Shown one piece after another: positions 1 to 13,500 of a stretch of 64,000 nt of DNA. Source of the DNA: Setophaga petechia. Its lineage: Eukaryota > Chordata > Aves > Passeriformes > Parulidae. Each line of letters begins with the position of its first letter. Position 1 is the stretch's first letter. The notes below the pieces were generated by a model. It made no database searches, was not told the origin of the DNA, and worked only from the letters and a program-made list of their open reading frames with translations. Position numbers and translations under genes: made by a program. The stretch is from positions 154,001 to 218,000 of the forward strand of contig JANCRA010000019.1 of assembly GCA_024362935.1 (NCBI GenBank). Direction: 5' to 3'.

Positions 1-3000
1 TTAATGCTTAGTCTTCTGCTGGCAGCACCAGTGGCACAGCTGAGTGACAGCTACAGCATGTCATTTAAATACTTGCAAGGGGATTTGAGCGAGGCCAGGT
101 GATCAGGTAATATTAACAACTTTCGGTCACTATCTAATCAGGGCTGGATCCAGACCTGTGACTGACAGATTTTTAATTGCTAGTCTCCTAAGTCATACAG
201 TTCTCTCTCACTGGGAGGTGTTACCTTCAGCTCTTACTATGATGGATAAGGGCAAATTCTATACTGTTAAAAAAAATCTTTTTATGTAGATATCTAAAGT
301 GTTGCTTTGTCTATTTGATTTACGGGGACTCTTTTTTTACAGTAAGAATGAAAAAGATAAAAATATTGAAATAATATACTTTCCAAAAAGAAAGAAAAAT
401 AGAAGTATATCTATGTGAGTGTACATCTTTATTTGAAATCATACTGTTCTCTCTTGATTTACTGCAAAAATAAAGAACATAAGAATGCAGGAGAAGTCTA
501 TCATGCCTCACCTCTTTTGCTTTCGAGTTTCTATTTGCTCCTTTATTTTCCATACTTTAAAATCTCATTTAACATTCTCTTGAGAAGGAGAGCACAAGAT
601 TACAATCTAACGATTGTAATGAGAATGGGTTACGTTTGTGCCATTTCCCATTTTCATTACAATCTTTGTGGCAAGAGTAATGTAACAGAATTTTTAATGT
701 CTTATATATTGCATGAACATTTTTTTTTTCAGCAAGCTCCTGCTACATTTCAATGGATGATGCTGTTGCAGAACATTGCAACTTTGATCTTTTTATAGCT
801 TGCATTATGATCACATTGGCAATTTAACCCACTTCCCCAAAGTGGGAAATATTTTGATATACAGCTTGCTGCTACAAAAGCCAGTCATCTACACATACTG
901 TACATGCCTAGAAAATTGTTTTCCCCAAAATCCCAGCTGTGGCTGAGTACAAGATACTGACATCACCAAAGATGTGTGCTTCTCTGAGTGGTACTACGGG
1001 AATTGTAGATTGCAGAATCTGAGCAGAAGAAGAGAGCAGTTTGTTTCCTGAAAGGTACAAACAGCTCTTGGAGAGAAGTGTGTTTTGTGTGTTAGGTATG
1101 GCACTGATTTTTCAGAATGTATAAACCTTTCTAGAAAGCTTCTCATAGTGATCAACAGCTAGGGAAAAAATAGGTGATGGACCAGGACAAATTTTCTATA
1201 AAAAGGGATCAGAATGAGTTTGGAAGAGAGCCAGTGGTTTAAGCTATGCTATAGAAGCAGCAGGCACCACCTAGCAGTTTGTCTGGATTTGTTAATGCAA
1301 ATGGTTAACATGAGTGATTCTTAACACAGGAGCTAACTAGGGGGAAAGAGAAGTGTGCTGGAATAGCTACCTCAAGGGCAACATCCCTGAGAAGATCTGT
1401 GCTGACCTTGGGTGACCAGAAAGGCTTCAAAGGGAAAGGCATCTACAGCTAATGGGGAGATCTTCCTCAAATTCCTTGTCTACTTCTATGGGGCAAGAAG
1501 AGAATGATGGCCTTAATAAAAAGCTGAGCTATCCTCAGGCTTATATCATGGAGGGGTGCAGAGTCACACCAGCCTCAGATTGAGTGGGTGGTGAAGGCCA
1601 TGCTCCAGGTGCACCAAAGAGAGTAAGCATGGGGGTGTGGATTAGCACTGATTTGACTGGGTATGGGTGGCTCTACCCTTTAGTGACTGGAAACACTTCC
1701 CTTTTAGAAAATACAGCCTGATGGAAAAAAAAAAAAAAAAGGCAAAACAATAAAACCAGAGAAAACTTAGAGAGATGAACAGGCTTGAATTTGAGCATAA
1801 ACTTAACCTCTGGCCAGTACTATATATTCTATTGATGTATACATCTTGTCAATGAATAGAGACAAATTATATTGAACTTTAAAATAATAAAATTTTGAGA
1901 GTAGCACCTCCTTGCAGCATAAGAAGAGAAGACAATGTCAGCATATCTTTGAGACAGCCTGCCTTTGGCAAATTTGTGTTCCTGCTTAAGAAGCTTTATT
2001 TCCTTGATGCATAGAGTAGAATCTGGCATCCTTTGGATCAATGCCTATGGAGATATTCACAGCATGGCAAGGCAATGGGTGAAGGAGAATGACATCCTCA
2101 TTATGATAACATTCAACAGGCAACTTCCAGATTTTGAAATTTCTGGACAAAGCCATTAATGAAAAGATGCACAAGGTTATATTTCACACTTAACCCAAGG
2201 GAGTTGAGTTTTAACCCTGCATCTTCTCTGTTCAGCTTCTGTTGCACTTGATATAAGCTGGGCACATCTACACTGAGGCTAGAATTCTTTTCCCTTTGAG
2301 TCTAAATTTAACACTGCAGGCCCTCAGGATAAAACCAGTTGAGCCCTTTGGAGGGAAAACGTTCATCCTCTTTATCAGAGTGGCTTTCCCGGTGGCTTTC
2401 ACTTCAGCGAGAAGAGTGTCTGGGATAATTGCTCTTTCCACAGAGGATCAATACTGTGTAATTAATCAAGATGAAATCATTCTTTGCACTTCTCCAGGTT
2501 TCATCCTTGAGACGTATTCTCAGATTCGCTGGCTCCCGGAGATAGCAATGCTCTCCTACTGCACTACCCCAAGACACCCTAGGGGCAAAAACATCACAAT
2601 CCAGCTGTCCAGAGTCTAGCCTGACATATCTTAATAGATGAAAAGAGACAAGAACGCCCAGATGCCTCTTTATTAGGACCATCCTCTCTGCAGAGACAAC
2701 AAACCCTCAAAATCTACCACAGTCAGCGTAACGTTGGCATCAAGGGGCACTTATTCCCTCTCAGGAAACATGCCACCAAACTTGCAGTGATTACAAAGCA
2801 GAAGCATGCACTTTAGAAATGCACCTAGCAGGGCCCTGGGTCACAGTGAGAATAATTCAGCTAACATTTCTACAGTTTGCAGAGTTTGCTTAGCTGTGAT
2901 TGATCACATGAATCACACATTTCTGTTTAATTTCTGTTACGAGGTGAGCATATTTTAAATCCACTGCCTTGTACGAAACAACACAGGAAGTAATTTTAAA

Positions 3001-3870
3001 AGTACGTTTTCTATGAAGAATAAAAATATGAACATTTATTATTAAAGTCATTTTCATCTCTGCCAGGTCACTTTTTTTTTCCAAATTTCAAAATGCCAGA
3101 GGGGAAAAAGAAATGAAAAGACTATTAAATCAGTTCTAATGGACTTTAGACAAAATGAAACATTTCAAGCAGTTCATTTGACCTGGAAACATACTCCTTT
3201 TAGTATAAATACTTTTATGTTTCATCCTAACTTGGGCCAAAAAGGCTGGAATTTCCCACAAATTCCAATCATCTCCACTTATGCTCAAGATTCCTCCTGC
3301 CTGTCAGGCTCTTTATTTGTCTCTATTAAGCACAGTCAAGACAAAATGACTCCTAAAAAGATTGCTGGCCATTCTGGTATCACTGAAATTAAGTAGCTGG
3401 TGAAGACAATTATAAATAATATATACAATTGTGTTTATTACAGAAAGATATTGAAAGAATGACTGGAATTTTCCATTGGTTTAGATAAGCAATGAAGACA
3501 TTTTAGCAGATCTGAGCTGAGAAACAGCACTGGCTCAAGTGATTGTGCGTTGATTCAGTTTACATTAAATGGAAGAACAAATAAAAGTAAGGCTGGAACT
3601 AATGTTCTCCATTTCAAAAGGGCATGGACTAAGTGCTCTGAGCGCCCCAGCCGCCAAAGTCAACACACTGTGTGTCTCTGTAACGGGATGGGAAAGAGGC
3701 TGGAGGATTCTTTGAATCACTGGTGCTTACAAGACCTCAAAGCTGTATTCCAAGCAGGAGGAAAATACTCAGTCATCTATGGACCTGCAGGATAAAGAAC
3801 CACTTAAAGAGCCTTTAGCTCAAACTTCAGTAAGAGTAATGACACTGAACAGAAGTGCAAAGGGAAGATG
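1..3870. other. No gene seen; AT-rich unique sequence
   Basis: Both strands are broken by frequent stops. The longest frames (127 aa at 415-798 and 107 aa at 2296-2619) show no recognisable domain. The only low-complexity element is an A16 tract at 1725-1740. No CR1 tail or other repeat signature was recognised. Confidence 0.6.
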
Positions 3871-3992
3871 TATAATGGGAATGAGGTTCAATTACATCGG
3901 AAACAGCAGCAAAATAATCTAAAAGCCTAATTGTATGGGAATGAGATTTTACTAACTGGAAACAACAGAAAAAATCTAAGAGCTTGATTGTC
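3871..3992. repeat. Imperfect tandem duplication, unit about 60 bp
   Basis: Two adjacent units (about 3871-3933 and 3934-3992) share the same order of words: ATGGGAATGAG, then GGAAACARCAG, then AATCTAARAGC, then TTGATTGT or TAATTGT. The second unit has a few substitutions and small deletions. No interspersed repeat family was recognised, so this looks like a local duplication that has since diverged. Confidence 0.7.
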
Positions 3993-4199
3993 TCCAGTTG
4001 TGAGGACCTGGGTAATCCCATTCTGAATTCAGACAGAACTGGCATGTGAAACTACAGGAACTTGCAGGTATTCATGATGAGCTATCTACTCATGGGATTA
4101 GAAAATAGTAAAAGATAGTATCTCCAGTTCAGTGAGAGAAGAAAAGAGATCTCACAATTAAAAGTTAGTCTGATCTCAAATGTCTCAAGGCTTAGGAAC

Positions 4200-4450
4200 A
4201 AATTTTGAAAGAAAGAAGTAATTTAACTCATTGAGAAAAACTGGAAATGGACTAAAATATTACCAGAGGGTTTGGGTTTGCTAATGGTAGGTTGTTTTAG
4301 ACTAACTTGATAGGATTTTTAAGAGATAAAAGATTTTTAGACAAAGGAAACATGGTAGATATAATTTATCTGAGCTTCAGCAAAGCATTTAATAACATTT
4401 CAGATGGGAAATATTTTTTTATCTAGAGAAAATAGGGATGCATGAAGGAA
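4200..4450 (+). pseudogene. Decayed LINE (CR1/L3-like) reverse-transcriptase fragment
   Basis: Positions 4355-4402 translate as VDIIYLSFSKAFNNIS. This matches the reverse-transcriptase motif A block of CR1/L3-type LINEs, normally VDVVYLDFSKAFDTVS. The preceding 100 bases (from about 4290) also resemble the usual CR1 text, including the TAACTTGATAGGATTTTT region where a CR1 reads as the end of the fingers domain. The motif A aspartates are replaced by S and N, and stops lie close by, so it is dead. Degraded CR1 3' sequence may continue towards 5300, but I cannot follow it reliably. Confidence 0.55.
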
Positions 4451-7400
4451 GTGTTGAGTGGGAGCCTGCTGAAATGAAGACGATCACATTCAGTACAACA
4501 AAAAGAACTGAAGGAGAGACATGAATGAACTTTCTCTACATTCAGATTTGAGATATTTCTACTTTCTCTCTTTCCTGGTAACTTGCATATAAATAGATAG
4601 AGTCGTTACTTCTGGGATGCTGATTGGGATACTAATTGTCCACAGGTAAAAGAACGTGTTAATACAGAAGAGGATGAGAGCAGAAGACTGAAAGACATGC
4701 ATTATAGGAATAGAATAAAATAAAAGCTCATTCTTTGAGGGACTGTTACCACAGCTACTGTAAAAAGAGCTCCCATCGGTAGAAAATGACTAAGATGAGT
4801 TAAGCTGGTACAGGAGCTAAGGAGAACATGAATGACTCTAAGCTGCCAACGGGGACCACCCTTGCAAAGGCAGAATCCAGCCCATGGCAGGCAATAGTCC
4901 CAGCAATAACAGGCAAGTCTTGAGATAACTGTGTGAAACAGTACTGCAACAAGATGTGAAATACTGTCTACTCCTTTGGCTGCCCACATTCAAAAACAAG
5001 AACTTCAAACTGAATTTCATTTAGACAACAGTGCTAAGAAGCTTGGGAAACAGGCTGCTAGCTGTACTAAAGAAGCTGGAGCTTGGCATATTCAGCTAAC
5101 ATGAAAATGAAATCTTGAAGGCATAGAGAACTGCCCTATTCTGGATAAACAGTTTGTAAATACCTGCTGGAGGAGAAAAGATAAGCCATCCATTGGGCAA
5201 GAACTGGATAGAAGCCAACCTCCCATAAATTTAGAAAATTTTGAAATTTAAAAATAAATTGGGGAAAAAAGTCTTTATAACAGAATAGCAATTCCAAATG
5301 GAAGAACAGGATAACACATCAAGCTAATGGTTCTTTTCAACAACACAGGTTGGTCTCCATATGACAGGATTTATATGACATGGTACCTGAACAGTATGGC
5401 GTTTTCTAACCCTCTGCCAGACCAATATTCCCATTCCTATGTTTTGAACTATGTTTGGAATCAGAAGTATTTCCCTCTCCTCCAGAAAAAGATTCCAGTT
5501 CTGCATATACACAGTCATACAACCTATAATGTGACTGAGATTGAGAAACAAGCTTCAGGAATCCACCTAGGCAGTGTGGGACAAGGTCACTGTGAAGGGC
5601 AGAGAAGAGATTTCAGAGATGGCAGCTGGAGGGGACATTGGCTGAAGTGGTGTTTACCATTATTATCTTCTCTGCTCATGCACTTAGCACTACACGGATT
5701 AAAATGTAAGTTATGGATGGCCCTATGAAAGGCTGCTGAAAAAAAGAATCCCAACCCTTTATTAATGACATTATTTTCCCTTGAAAGCATAAATACCTAG
5801 TTCTTTCAGGTGCTACAGATTAAATAGCCTGAAATGTAGGCAGAAATTACATTTGATGTTGTGAAAATTGGAAGCATTGATAAAATATGCTTGTTAGAAG
5901 ACAGGAGGTGAAAATAGGTGTAACAGAGAATTGACAAAACAGATTAGAAGCAATCTTGCTATTAGCAGGGAGGAAAGAAGTGGTAAAAAAATTGGGAAAC
6001 CAATTAGTTAGGAAAAGGGCACAAAAATGCTATAGGAAAAGGAAAGGATAAACAGGGAGAAAAAAAGCAGTAAAGAGATACTACAGTATTGCAGCAACAT
6101 CCAAGGTAACTCTTCTATGGAATACCTAATCAAATCCCATGGGATCTCATGTGGAACCTGATGAGTACCTGTCAGACATTAATGGAGTCAGTGGAGGCTT
6201 CCCAGTAACTCAGCTGTGCCTCTTCTTGCTGCTGGTGGTTTCATCTGAGGTGCCAGGCTGGCAGCTGAGCTACAGGTACAAATACACTGATGATGCTGAT
6301 GCCACACAGGGCAGTTGCCTGCAGCAGAGAAGCAGGACAGGTAGCTGGGCAGGAAGAGGGAGGTAAACTGAGAGAGATGTTAAAATTCTGGAGCAAGATT
6401 CCCTACAGGTTATGCAGGAGCACCTCTGGTGAACATACCAGAATTCAGGGAGCTGGAGCATTGCCATGAGAACAAGGGAGAAAAAGGATTTTGGATGCTC
6501 CACAGAGGGTGAAGTAAACAAGCAGTCAGCTATGACAGAGATCCGAAGCAATGAAAAGGCATAATAATATATAATGCTATTTCAAAACAACAGATGGGAA
6601 TAGGGAATTGATAGTGAAGCGATTAATACTAGCAATGAAAGAACTAAACACCTTTAAAATGCACAGTTTCTAATAAGAGCCAAGCCAAAGACTCACAGCA
6701 ATTCATAAATTAACCAAGAATAATATATACAGTGGCAAGAAGTGAGAAAGAGCAAAATGAACCCACAGGCATGCCAAGTGCCTGCTGATGGAAAGGAGGA
6801 TGACTTTGAGGGGTGAGACTGAGCCTCAGGGTGAGACCTGTAAGTACAGTATGAGAGCTGTGTCTCCCAACGTGGCAGCAGCAGCTGGGAAGCTCCTGTA
6901 ACACCATGGGAAACAGAACAACCTTCATTGCTGCCCCAGTTGCACCCAGCTGCCCCCAGCAGCTGTGGCTCCCTAGACCTGCAGGAGAGCCTCAGATACC
7001 AGGCTGGTGTTATGTGGGAACTGTTCTGTGCTAGAGCATTGCCAGTGCTTTCCTCTAAGATCTGTCTCACCTGGGACTTGGTGGGGATGCTCAGGTCCCA
7101 CTTGCAACCCCGGAAAACTGGTATCCCACCCTTGCCCCAGCAAACCAGCATGTACCAGGGACAGGGCCCCATGGGCCAAGTTCTGGGTTTTACTTTGGTC
7201 CTTTAAAATGGAGTTTCTTAGGGAGGCTATGGAGCTCTTCAAAGTTTTCACTCCTCCATAATTTCCTAGCAGTCATTTTTCCTCATCTGCAAGTTTTAGA
7301 CTAAATTTACACTTGCATTTCAGTAGCTAGTGTTGACATTATAAACAGCACAAACAAACTCACTGATTCCATGCACAAATTAACTTTAAGGGGTGTGCAC

Positions 7401-10400
7401 TTTATATAACTCAATGCTTGTAACACAATCTGTACAACTATGAAGGAGCTGATTGAGGGAAAGCAACTACAAAGGCAAGAAAGAGAGAGGGCTGGAGTTG
7501 TGTGTTTCTCCTGGTGAAGCTGTGGGTGTATCACCAGCATCACACGTTTTGGAAGACTTGGTAACAGAAAATCCTGAGCACAGTTGCCAGCCAATGTCCA
7601 GAAAAGAAACAGGGACAAAGATGCAGAAAATTAGAAGTGATAGATATTGACAGTGTCTTATTAGAAAGCCTAAGGATAGAGGATATTCATCACAAGGAAA
7701 TTAAGGATTTGAAGCTACAATTGCTCAGCAGATCTACAGCACCTGCCTTTTTATTTGCTAGGCACTCCTAAGTGCAAAAAAAAAGATTGATGTAAACCAC
7801 CAGTGCCAGTTAGTGCAACTTCTAACTGGTTGAACTGTGCCTGGACTGGGACACCTGGCAACCAGGATGCTAAACCGAGGTGTTTCCCAGCAGTCTAGGG
7901 GAAATGTTGGGTCAGATTTGTTCTGGATTTCCTTTTTGATTGTTGCTTCCAGTTAGATAGCAAATTCTTCATCAGGTTGCCAAGATTTTCAATATGACAA
8001 GAGTCATTTTGTCTGGTTTTGCTTGTTGGATATGATTTTAAATTGCTGTAATGGAACCATTTGAGAAAACAATAGGGAGAAATGAAAAATATGTATTTAA
8101 AACAGAATTAAAAATGAAAGGAACAGATGTGTACCATGCATGACACAGGAACTTTCAAATGCAAAGAAAATGCATATATTAAAATGAAAAACTAAGTGGT
8201 ACATGTACATCAGCATTTTCCATTCCTTTTTTCTTTATACACATGTTTTAGATATACATAAATTATTTTTCCATTTGTTTTATCCCTTTTTTAAAATCAG
8301 AACATTCAAACATTCTCTTTAAGAACCAGAAGAGGATGAAAGATTGCATTTGGCAGGTTTCTTTTGTGCTATAATTTGTTTCTTTGTGGAAATGCAGCAA
8401 AGGGTGACTTTTATAATGTGTTAGGTAAGAATCTGCATAGAGTAACTTCCAGCTGTTGACCATGCGATTAGACCGTTAAAGTGCAAAAATCGCTGTTTAC
8501 AAATACCCATAATTACTATAATTTTCATGCAAAATCTACACTCACCTAAAACCAGACCACATGCCAGTTCTTTCCTGGCCAAAATGGCTATTTCTTTCTG
8601 TCTTGAAGTCTCAGTCACATATTGAAAAAAAAATATCTGCAGAATAGAATATATTTTGACTGCAGAAATAGATTTTGCATGAATAGACTCCTGAGGCATC
8701 CAACAGTTTCAATAATGTTTTCTATTCCAGGGGAGCAAAAAATATTTTTCCTTGATAGCATTTATTTTATATTCACTGCACTGGAATTACTTTCTCAAAA
8801 TTCTGCCAGCAAAGACTTATCGTATGTGGGTGCCATTGCTGTAACATAAAGATAAGGATGGAGGCTTATTCCACTCATAAGCTCATGAGTCTGTAAATTG
8901 GAACTATCCTTCATAGTACAATGCATTTTACCAGTCCAAATATTTTTCTTAAAGACAAGACAGGAGTTTTTTCTTGGAAGTATTTTCCTTCGGTGACTTA
9001 AGGAAGCATATTCATGGACTGCTTATGAGGGGAAATACACAAACAATGAGACACCACTGGTTTCTCTGGATGGGGGAAGAGTCCACATTATTCCAGCAGC
9101 TTTAGAGTCAGCCATTTGAACAGCTGCCCTAAACAGGAAAAATGTTGTCTGGGGAGCAGCAGATAAGGTAAGATAGACCCAAGGACCTCAGAGGACGAAG
9201 CCGCATCCTAATTTGATGATCCAGGTGCAAATAAATGGCTCCACTCATTTCAAAGATGGGACAGGTGACATATCTGTATCTGAATTTGGATTAAATCATC
9301 AGAAATGTTCAGGCCTGTGATTTTGTTGCTGGCCAAATGACTATGATTATTACAACCAAACGTGACAATACAATGACATTTTACCTAGGGGCAGGAATGC
9401 AGGGGAGATTAAAATGAGAACTGACTCAAGCCTTCACCAGGAAATTGAATCTAACCCTTTTTGAAGTTAAACATTTTGATATAAAATTTTTCATCGTATG
9501 GCTGGCCTGCATAAAACGACTGAATTCCCTGTGCACTGCGAATGCTTTGTGTGCTGCAGTTAAATAGTTCTAGAGATGGGAACCAGATTAACTTTGAAAT
9601 TTCCATCCTGCCCTCACAAACAGCAGTTCGGCTCCTCTCATGGCAGCAGAATTTTGCTGTCAGCCTGCAGTATTTTGATCATGGTCCTGCCTAGATCAAC
9701 TAGGAGAAGAAATAATGATATGGTCGCGAGAGCTCTAGCAGTTGGCCAATGCTGGATCCCTCTCCAATGCCATTAGTGACGAGGCTCAAACAATAGAAAC
9801 TGTGCTGGGGAATTGAAGGGAAGAAAAGGCTGGTGATGTCAAGACCCGTCTGGTTCTCTTCAAGCCATTGTGCTGTGTGTTGCAATATTAAAACTCTCTT
9901 ACATTAAGGGCTAAATTACGGGCTTCTCAGAGCTTTTTGACCAGCAAGGGACAGCACATTGTTCCAGGGATTTCTGGCCAAAAGGGAACTATAAATTGTC
10001 CAGTCTGATTTCTCTCCCATTTAATCATTAAGAAGCTGCCACGTTCCATTCATGCACTCTTGCATTGGCCCAAAGATGTTAGATAGACAAAAATATTTCA
10101 ACTTTTCGAAGACTTACTGCCCAAAGACCATGAAGTCTCTGCAGCTGCTGGTACAGCTGTGCCTGGCCCATGTCTACTGGAGGGAAATGTCCAGCTGATG
10201 AATGCCATCAACCCACGGTTGAGCTCTCTTAAAACTGAACTAGAGGTACATCCAAGCCTCTTCTGCTTCCTGAGGGTTCTCACACCAGCTCCCTTGATGT
10301 GTCCTTACATCTACATCAGGGGGTGTTCTGAGGCAGAACAGAGGTGCTCTCTGACCATCCTGTACCAGTCTGCATGGAAAGCTCAGCCCTCTTTTGGGTC

Positions 10401-10500
10401 TACAGCAATCAGCTGTTGGACTCCAGGAGAAGAAACTGGCACAGCAGTTTCTCTGTTGTGAGAACAGAGCAAAGAAGTTGCTCTGCTGCTCCTACAGGCC
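4451..10500. other. No gene seen; possible decayed repeat in first part
   Basis: About 4640-5300 has faint resemblance to the 3' half of a CR1, too weak to delimit. A 133 aa frame at 5327-5728 and a 159 aa reverse frame at 6693-7172 have no domain I recognise. The remainder is AT-rich unique sequence without CR1 tails, tandem arrays or clear splice-flanked open segments. Confidence 0.5.
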
Positions 10501-10540
10501 TTGATATAGAATTAAGTCTGTTGATATAGAATTAAGTCTG
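10501..10540. repeat. Exact 20-bp tandem duplication
   Basis: The 20-mer TTGATATAGAATTAAGTCTG occurs twice head-to-tail with no mismatch (10501-10520 and 10521-10540). Identity of both copies implies a recent replication-slippage event or an assembly or sequencing artefact. Confidence 0.97.
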
Positions 10541-13500
10541 GTTTGGACCACCAAACCACCAGATCTGCCCCACAGAGCTTTCAGTAGACATAGGTGATGG
10601 AGAGAAGAGATGATAAACCAGTGGGGGAAGCCCAAGGTCATGGTGGGATTATAATGATAGATGTAATAAGCAGTAGTAACAATACACAAACTATCCTGCC
10701 ACTGCCCTTTTTTAGCTTAGATTTGAACCCTTGGGCTTTGCTAATTATGACACAGTAAAAACTAAAAGGGGAAATTACCCAGAAAAAAAGAGGCTGTTAA
10801 CCACTTCATCTCTACAGCCATGCTGCATACTTTGTGCTTTGCTCTAATTGTTCAGTAAAAGCTCCAATAAAGTCAGTGGAAAGTCAGGATATCCCTCGTG
10901 GATTATGCTGTAGCAGAGTAGTTTAAATTTAATCTAGGGTTGGATTTAACACATTTAAAAGAGAGCAAATTCAGTGTTCAGTCTAACAGTCCAGTCAATA
11001 CTTGAGACTGATGGTGCTTACTCTGGCACTGCATTTTCATATTCTGACAGAAGGCAGAAATTATGTCCATGATCATCCCATTATTAGTGGCTCCAGTTGT
11101 TTTTTCCCAAACACAAAAAAAAAAAAAAAGCCAGATGCCCTGCACTCAAACAACAGCCATGGCATTTTGGTGTTTCTTTGAAATTTCCATATATGTTCAG
11201 CAAAAGGTAGAAGAACAAACCAGAAACACAATTTGTGGAATATTATATTTGAACGTGGAGTTGGAGGAGCTATTCCCTGGCAATAGCCAGCTCCAAAATA
11301 CTAACTGGTGATACAATAAATAAACCAGTTCAGTTTTATCACAACAATACTTTTTGCTTCTACTGCCTAACCAGAAGGCCATTTCCGAACCTCACTGCTC
11401 TACTGTTAAGATGCACCCAATTTCCAGCAAGAACTTATTCAAAATTAATTTATATGCCTTTAGTCTTATGTGAATTTTGCCTTTTTGATGCCATGGGTCT
11501 CCAGTTTTCCTCGTGCTGAGCGTGGGCCATGTCTCCAAATGAATGCTGCTGCTGTGAATATACAGTAACACAGAAACAGCCTTTCCTTTAATGCTGACCA
11601 GCAGAAGTGCCAGGGAGAGATCAGAAACCGGTGGGAACTGGTCAAAAACTGGGAAGAGTCCCTTGGGCTCACCTGGTGAGGAAAAATTTGGGCAGAGTGG
11701 GAATGGGTCTGTGAATTTCCCTCTTTCTCCATCAAGACCCCTTCCCCCAGAAACAGCTGGAGAATCCTGCTTCTTTCTCCACCCACTTGCACCCCACCTT
11801 TTCTATAGAGGACCCTGCAGAGGCCTGGTGCGTGGCCGAAGCCATTGCTCCTGCTACAAACCAGCCATTGCCTCCTCAGACAAGGACACAGCCCTAGGCC
11901 TGTGCCTGAAGATTGCCCAGGTTCCTGCCATCTGCTTCTGTTTTTCCAGACAAAATACGCTGTTTCTCAGTTTCCCATAATAAGATAGGCTCCCCACCCC
12001 CCCAGTCATTCTGGCAGATCTTTTTTCCTCTTGTTCCAGCTCCAGATCACTTCTCCTTACAAGCATTTCCGAGAGCTCCTTCATGCCCCAAGCAGCTACA
12101 GCCCTGATATGCCCTGAAACCACCTCCAGTTTCTCACCAGCCCCACCATAGTGAGATGTGCTGTGTCCCCTTTGCCCATGCTCTGAGCTACACATGCTGT
12201 GATCCAGAAGCTGTTTGACGGCAGGAGTGTTACAGTATTCCTGAATTAACACGCTCTGCCTCCCAGTGGGCCTTATTAGCTCAGGCACAAACCTCACTAA
12301 CACGGCTGTATGGTTTCTGTCCCAGAGAAGGTTTGTATCTGGCCAGTTTGCAGTATGCATCCATCTGCCCCCTCCATATAGATACACCATAGCCCTGTGA
12401 TTAGACAGGATATCTTGTCTCTTGCCTTTTCAACACTCTGGCTGATTATTTTTGTCTTACAGAAAAAGAGGGCACTCTCAGAGCCTGAGGGGTATAACCC
12501 TGTGTATCACACATGTAGTAGGCATGCACTACACACCAGAGAAGAGTTCTACCCCACTTTAATGTTTGGCTCTGCCTGTATAACACTCTTTCAGCAGCTA
12601 CACAGTTAGTCAGACAAGAAATTTAGTTTTTTTACAGAAAACTCCGCCATTCATGTGCTGCTATCCCCAAAAACCAGCTCGGAAATATTATGTGGCGTCC
12701 AGACACCTGCCCCAGATCTCATGGCAGTGGGACTGCTAATTCCAAGGTATGAACCATACATGGCTGTGCAATAAAGCCTCAAAAATTATGCCATAGCCTG
12801 GAAATTATGCCAGGTATTTAAAATTTCAGCCCCATCAGATCCTGCTTTACAGCCTTAGAGTTGCATGTTCAGCAGAGGCAAAAAAAATACCTTCTCTCTT
12901 GATGTGCATACCTTTGCTGTGGTTGTGCCTGCATGTAAGCACTTCTGAATAATTTTAGTTAACATTACCTGGGCTAAGGTTCTCCCTCCCACTACTTAGA
13001 TATGGTCTAAGTGGCTGAAAATATCCATGAAATGGAGATATAGCTCTTCATTTAAAACCAGAACCTTTCTCATGATTACATTAACACCCAGGCTGCTGTG
13101 GACACCTGAGACATCCTTGGTCCTAAGCAGTGCAGGCTGAAGAGCCCGCTAGTCAATAAAATAAAATACCCATTCTCTTTAATTAACATATGAAATAAAC
13201 ACAATCTGTGACACCTAGTGTGCAGCAGCAATTAAGAGGCATTGCTTAGTTAAACCTCCTAATACCTCATTTAAATATGCAATTAAGGGATAATTGCCTT
13301 CAATCAATAAAAAAATTGAAATATTTTGCAGGGACCACAATTACTTTTTTGTGAAGCTTTTTACTTCGTACTTGGTCTGGCCTAAGTCTCCAAATCTTAT
13401 ACCACTTGTTAAAGAAACATTATTCTTTTCTGGATTGCATTGATTTATGGCTTTTAGTCATCCTACCAGCATTATATGAGCCTGATGTGAGCGCTAAGCC

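Noticed and set aside
11854..12390. 178-codon minus-strand open frame
   Set aside because: It has no recognisable domain, there is no supporting promoter or splice context, and it overlaps other frames in antisense within a slightly GC-richer patch where long frames arise by chance.
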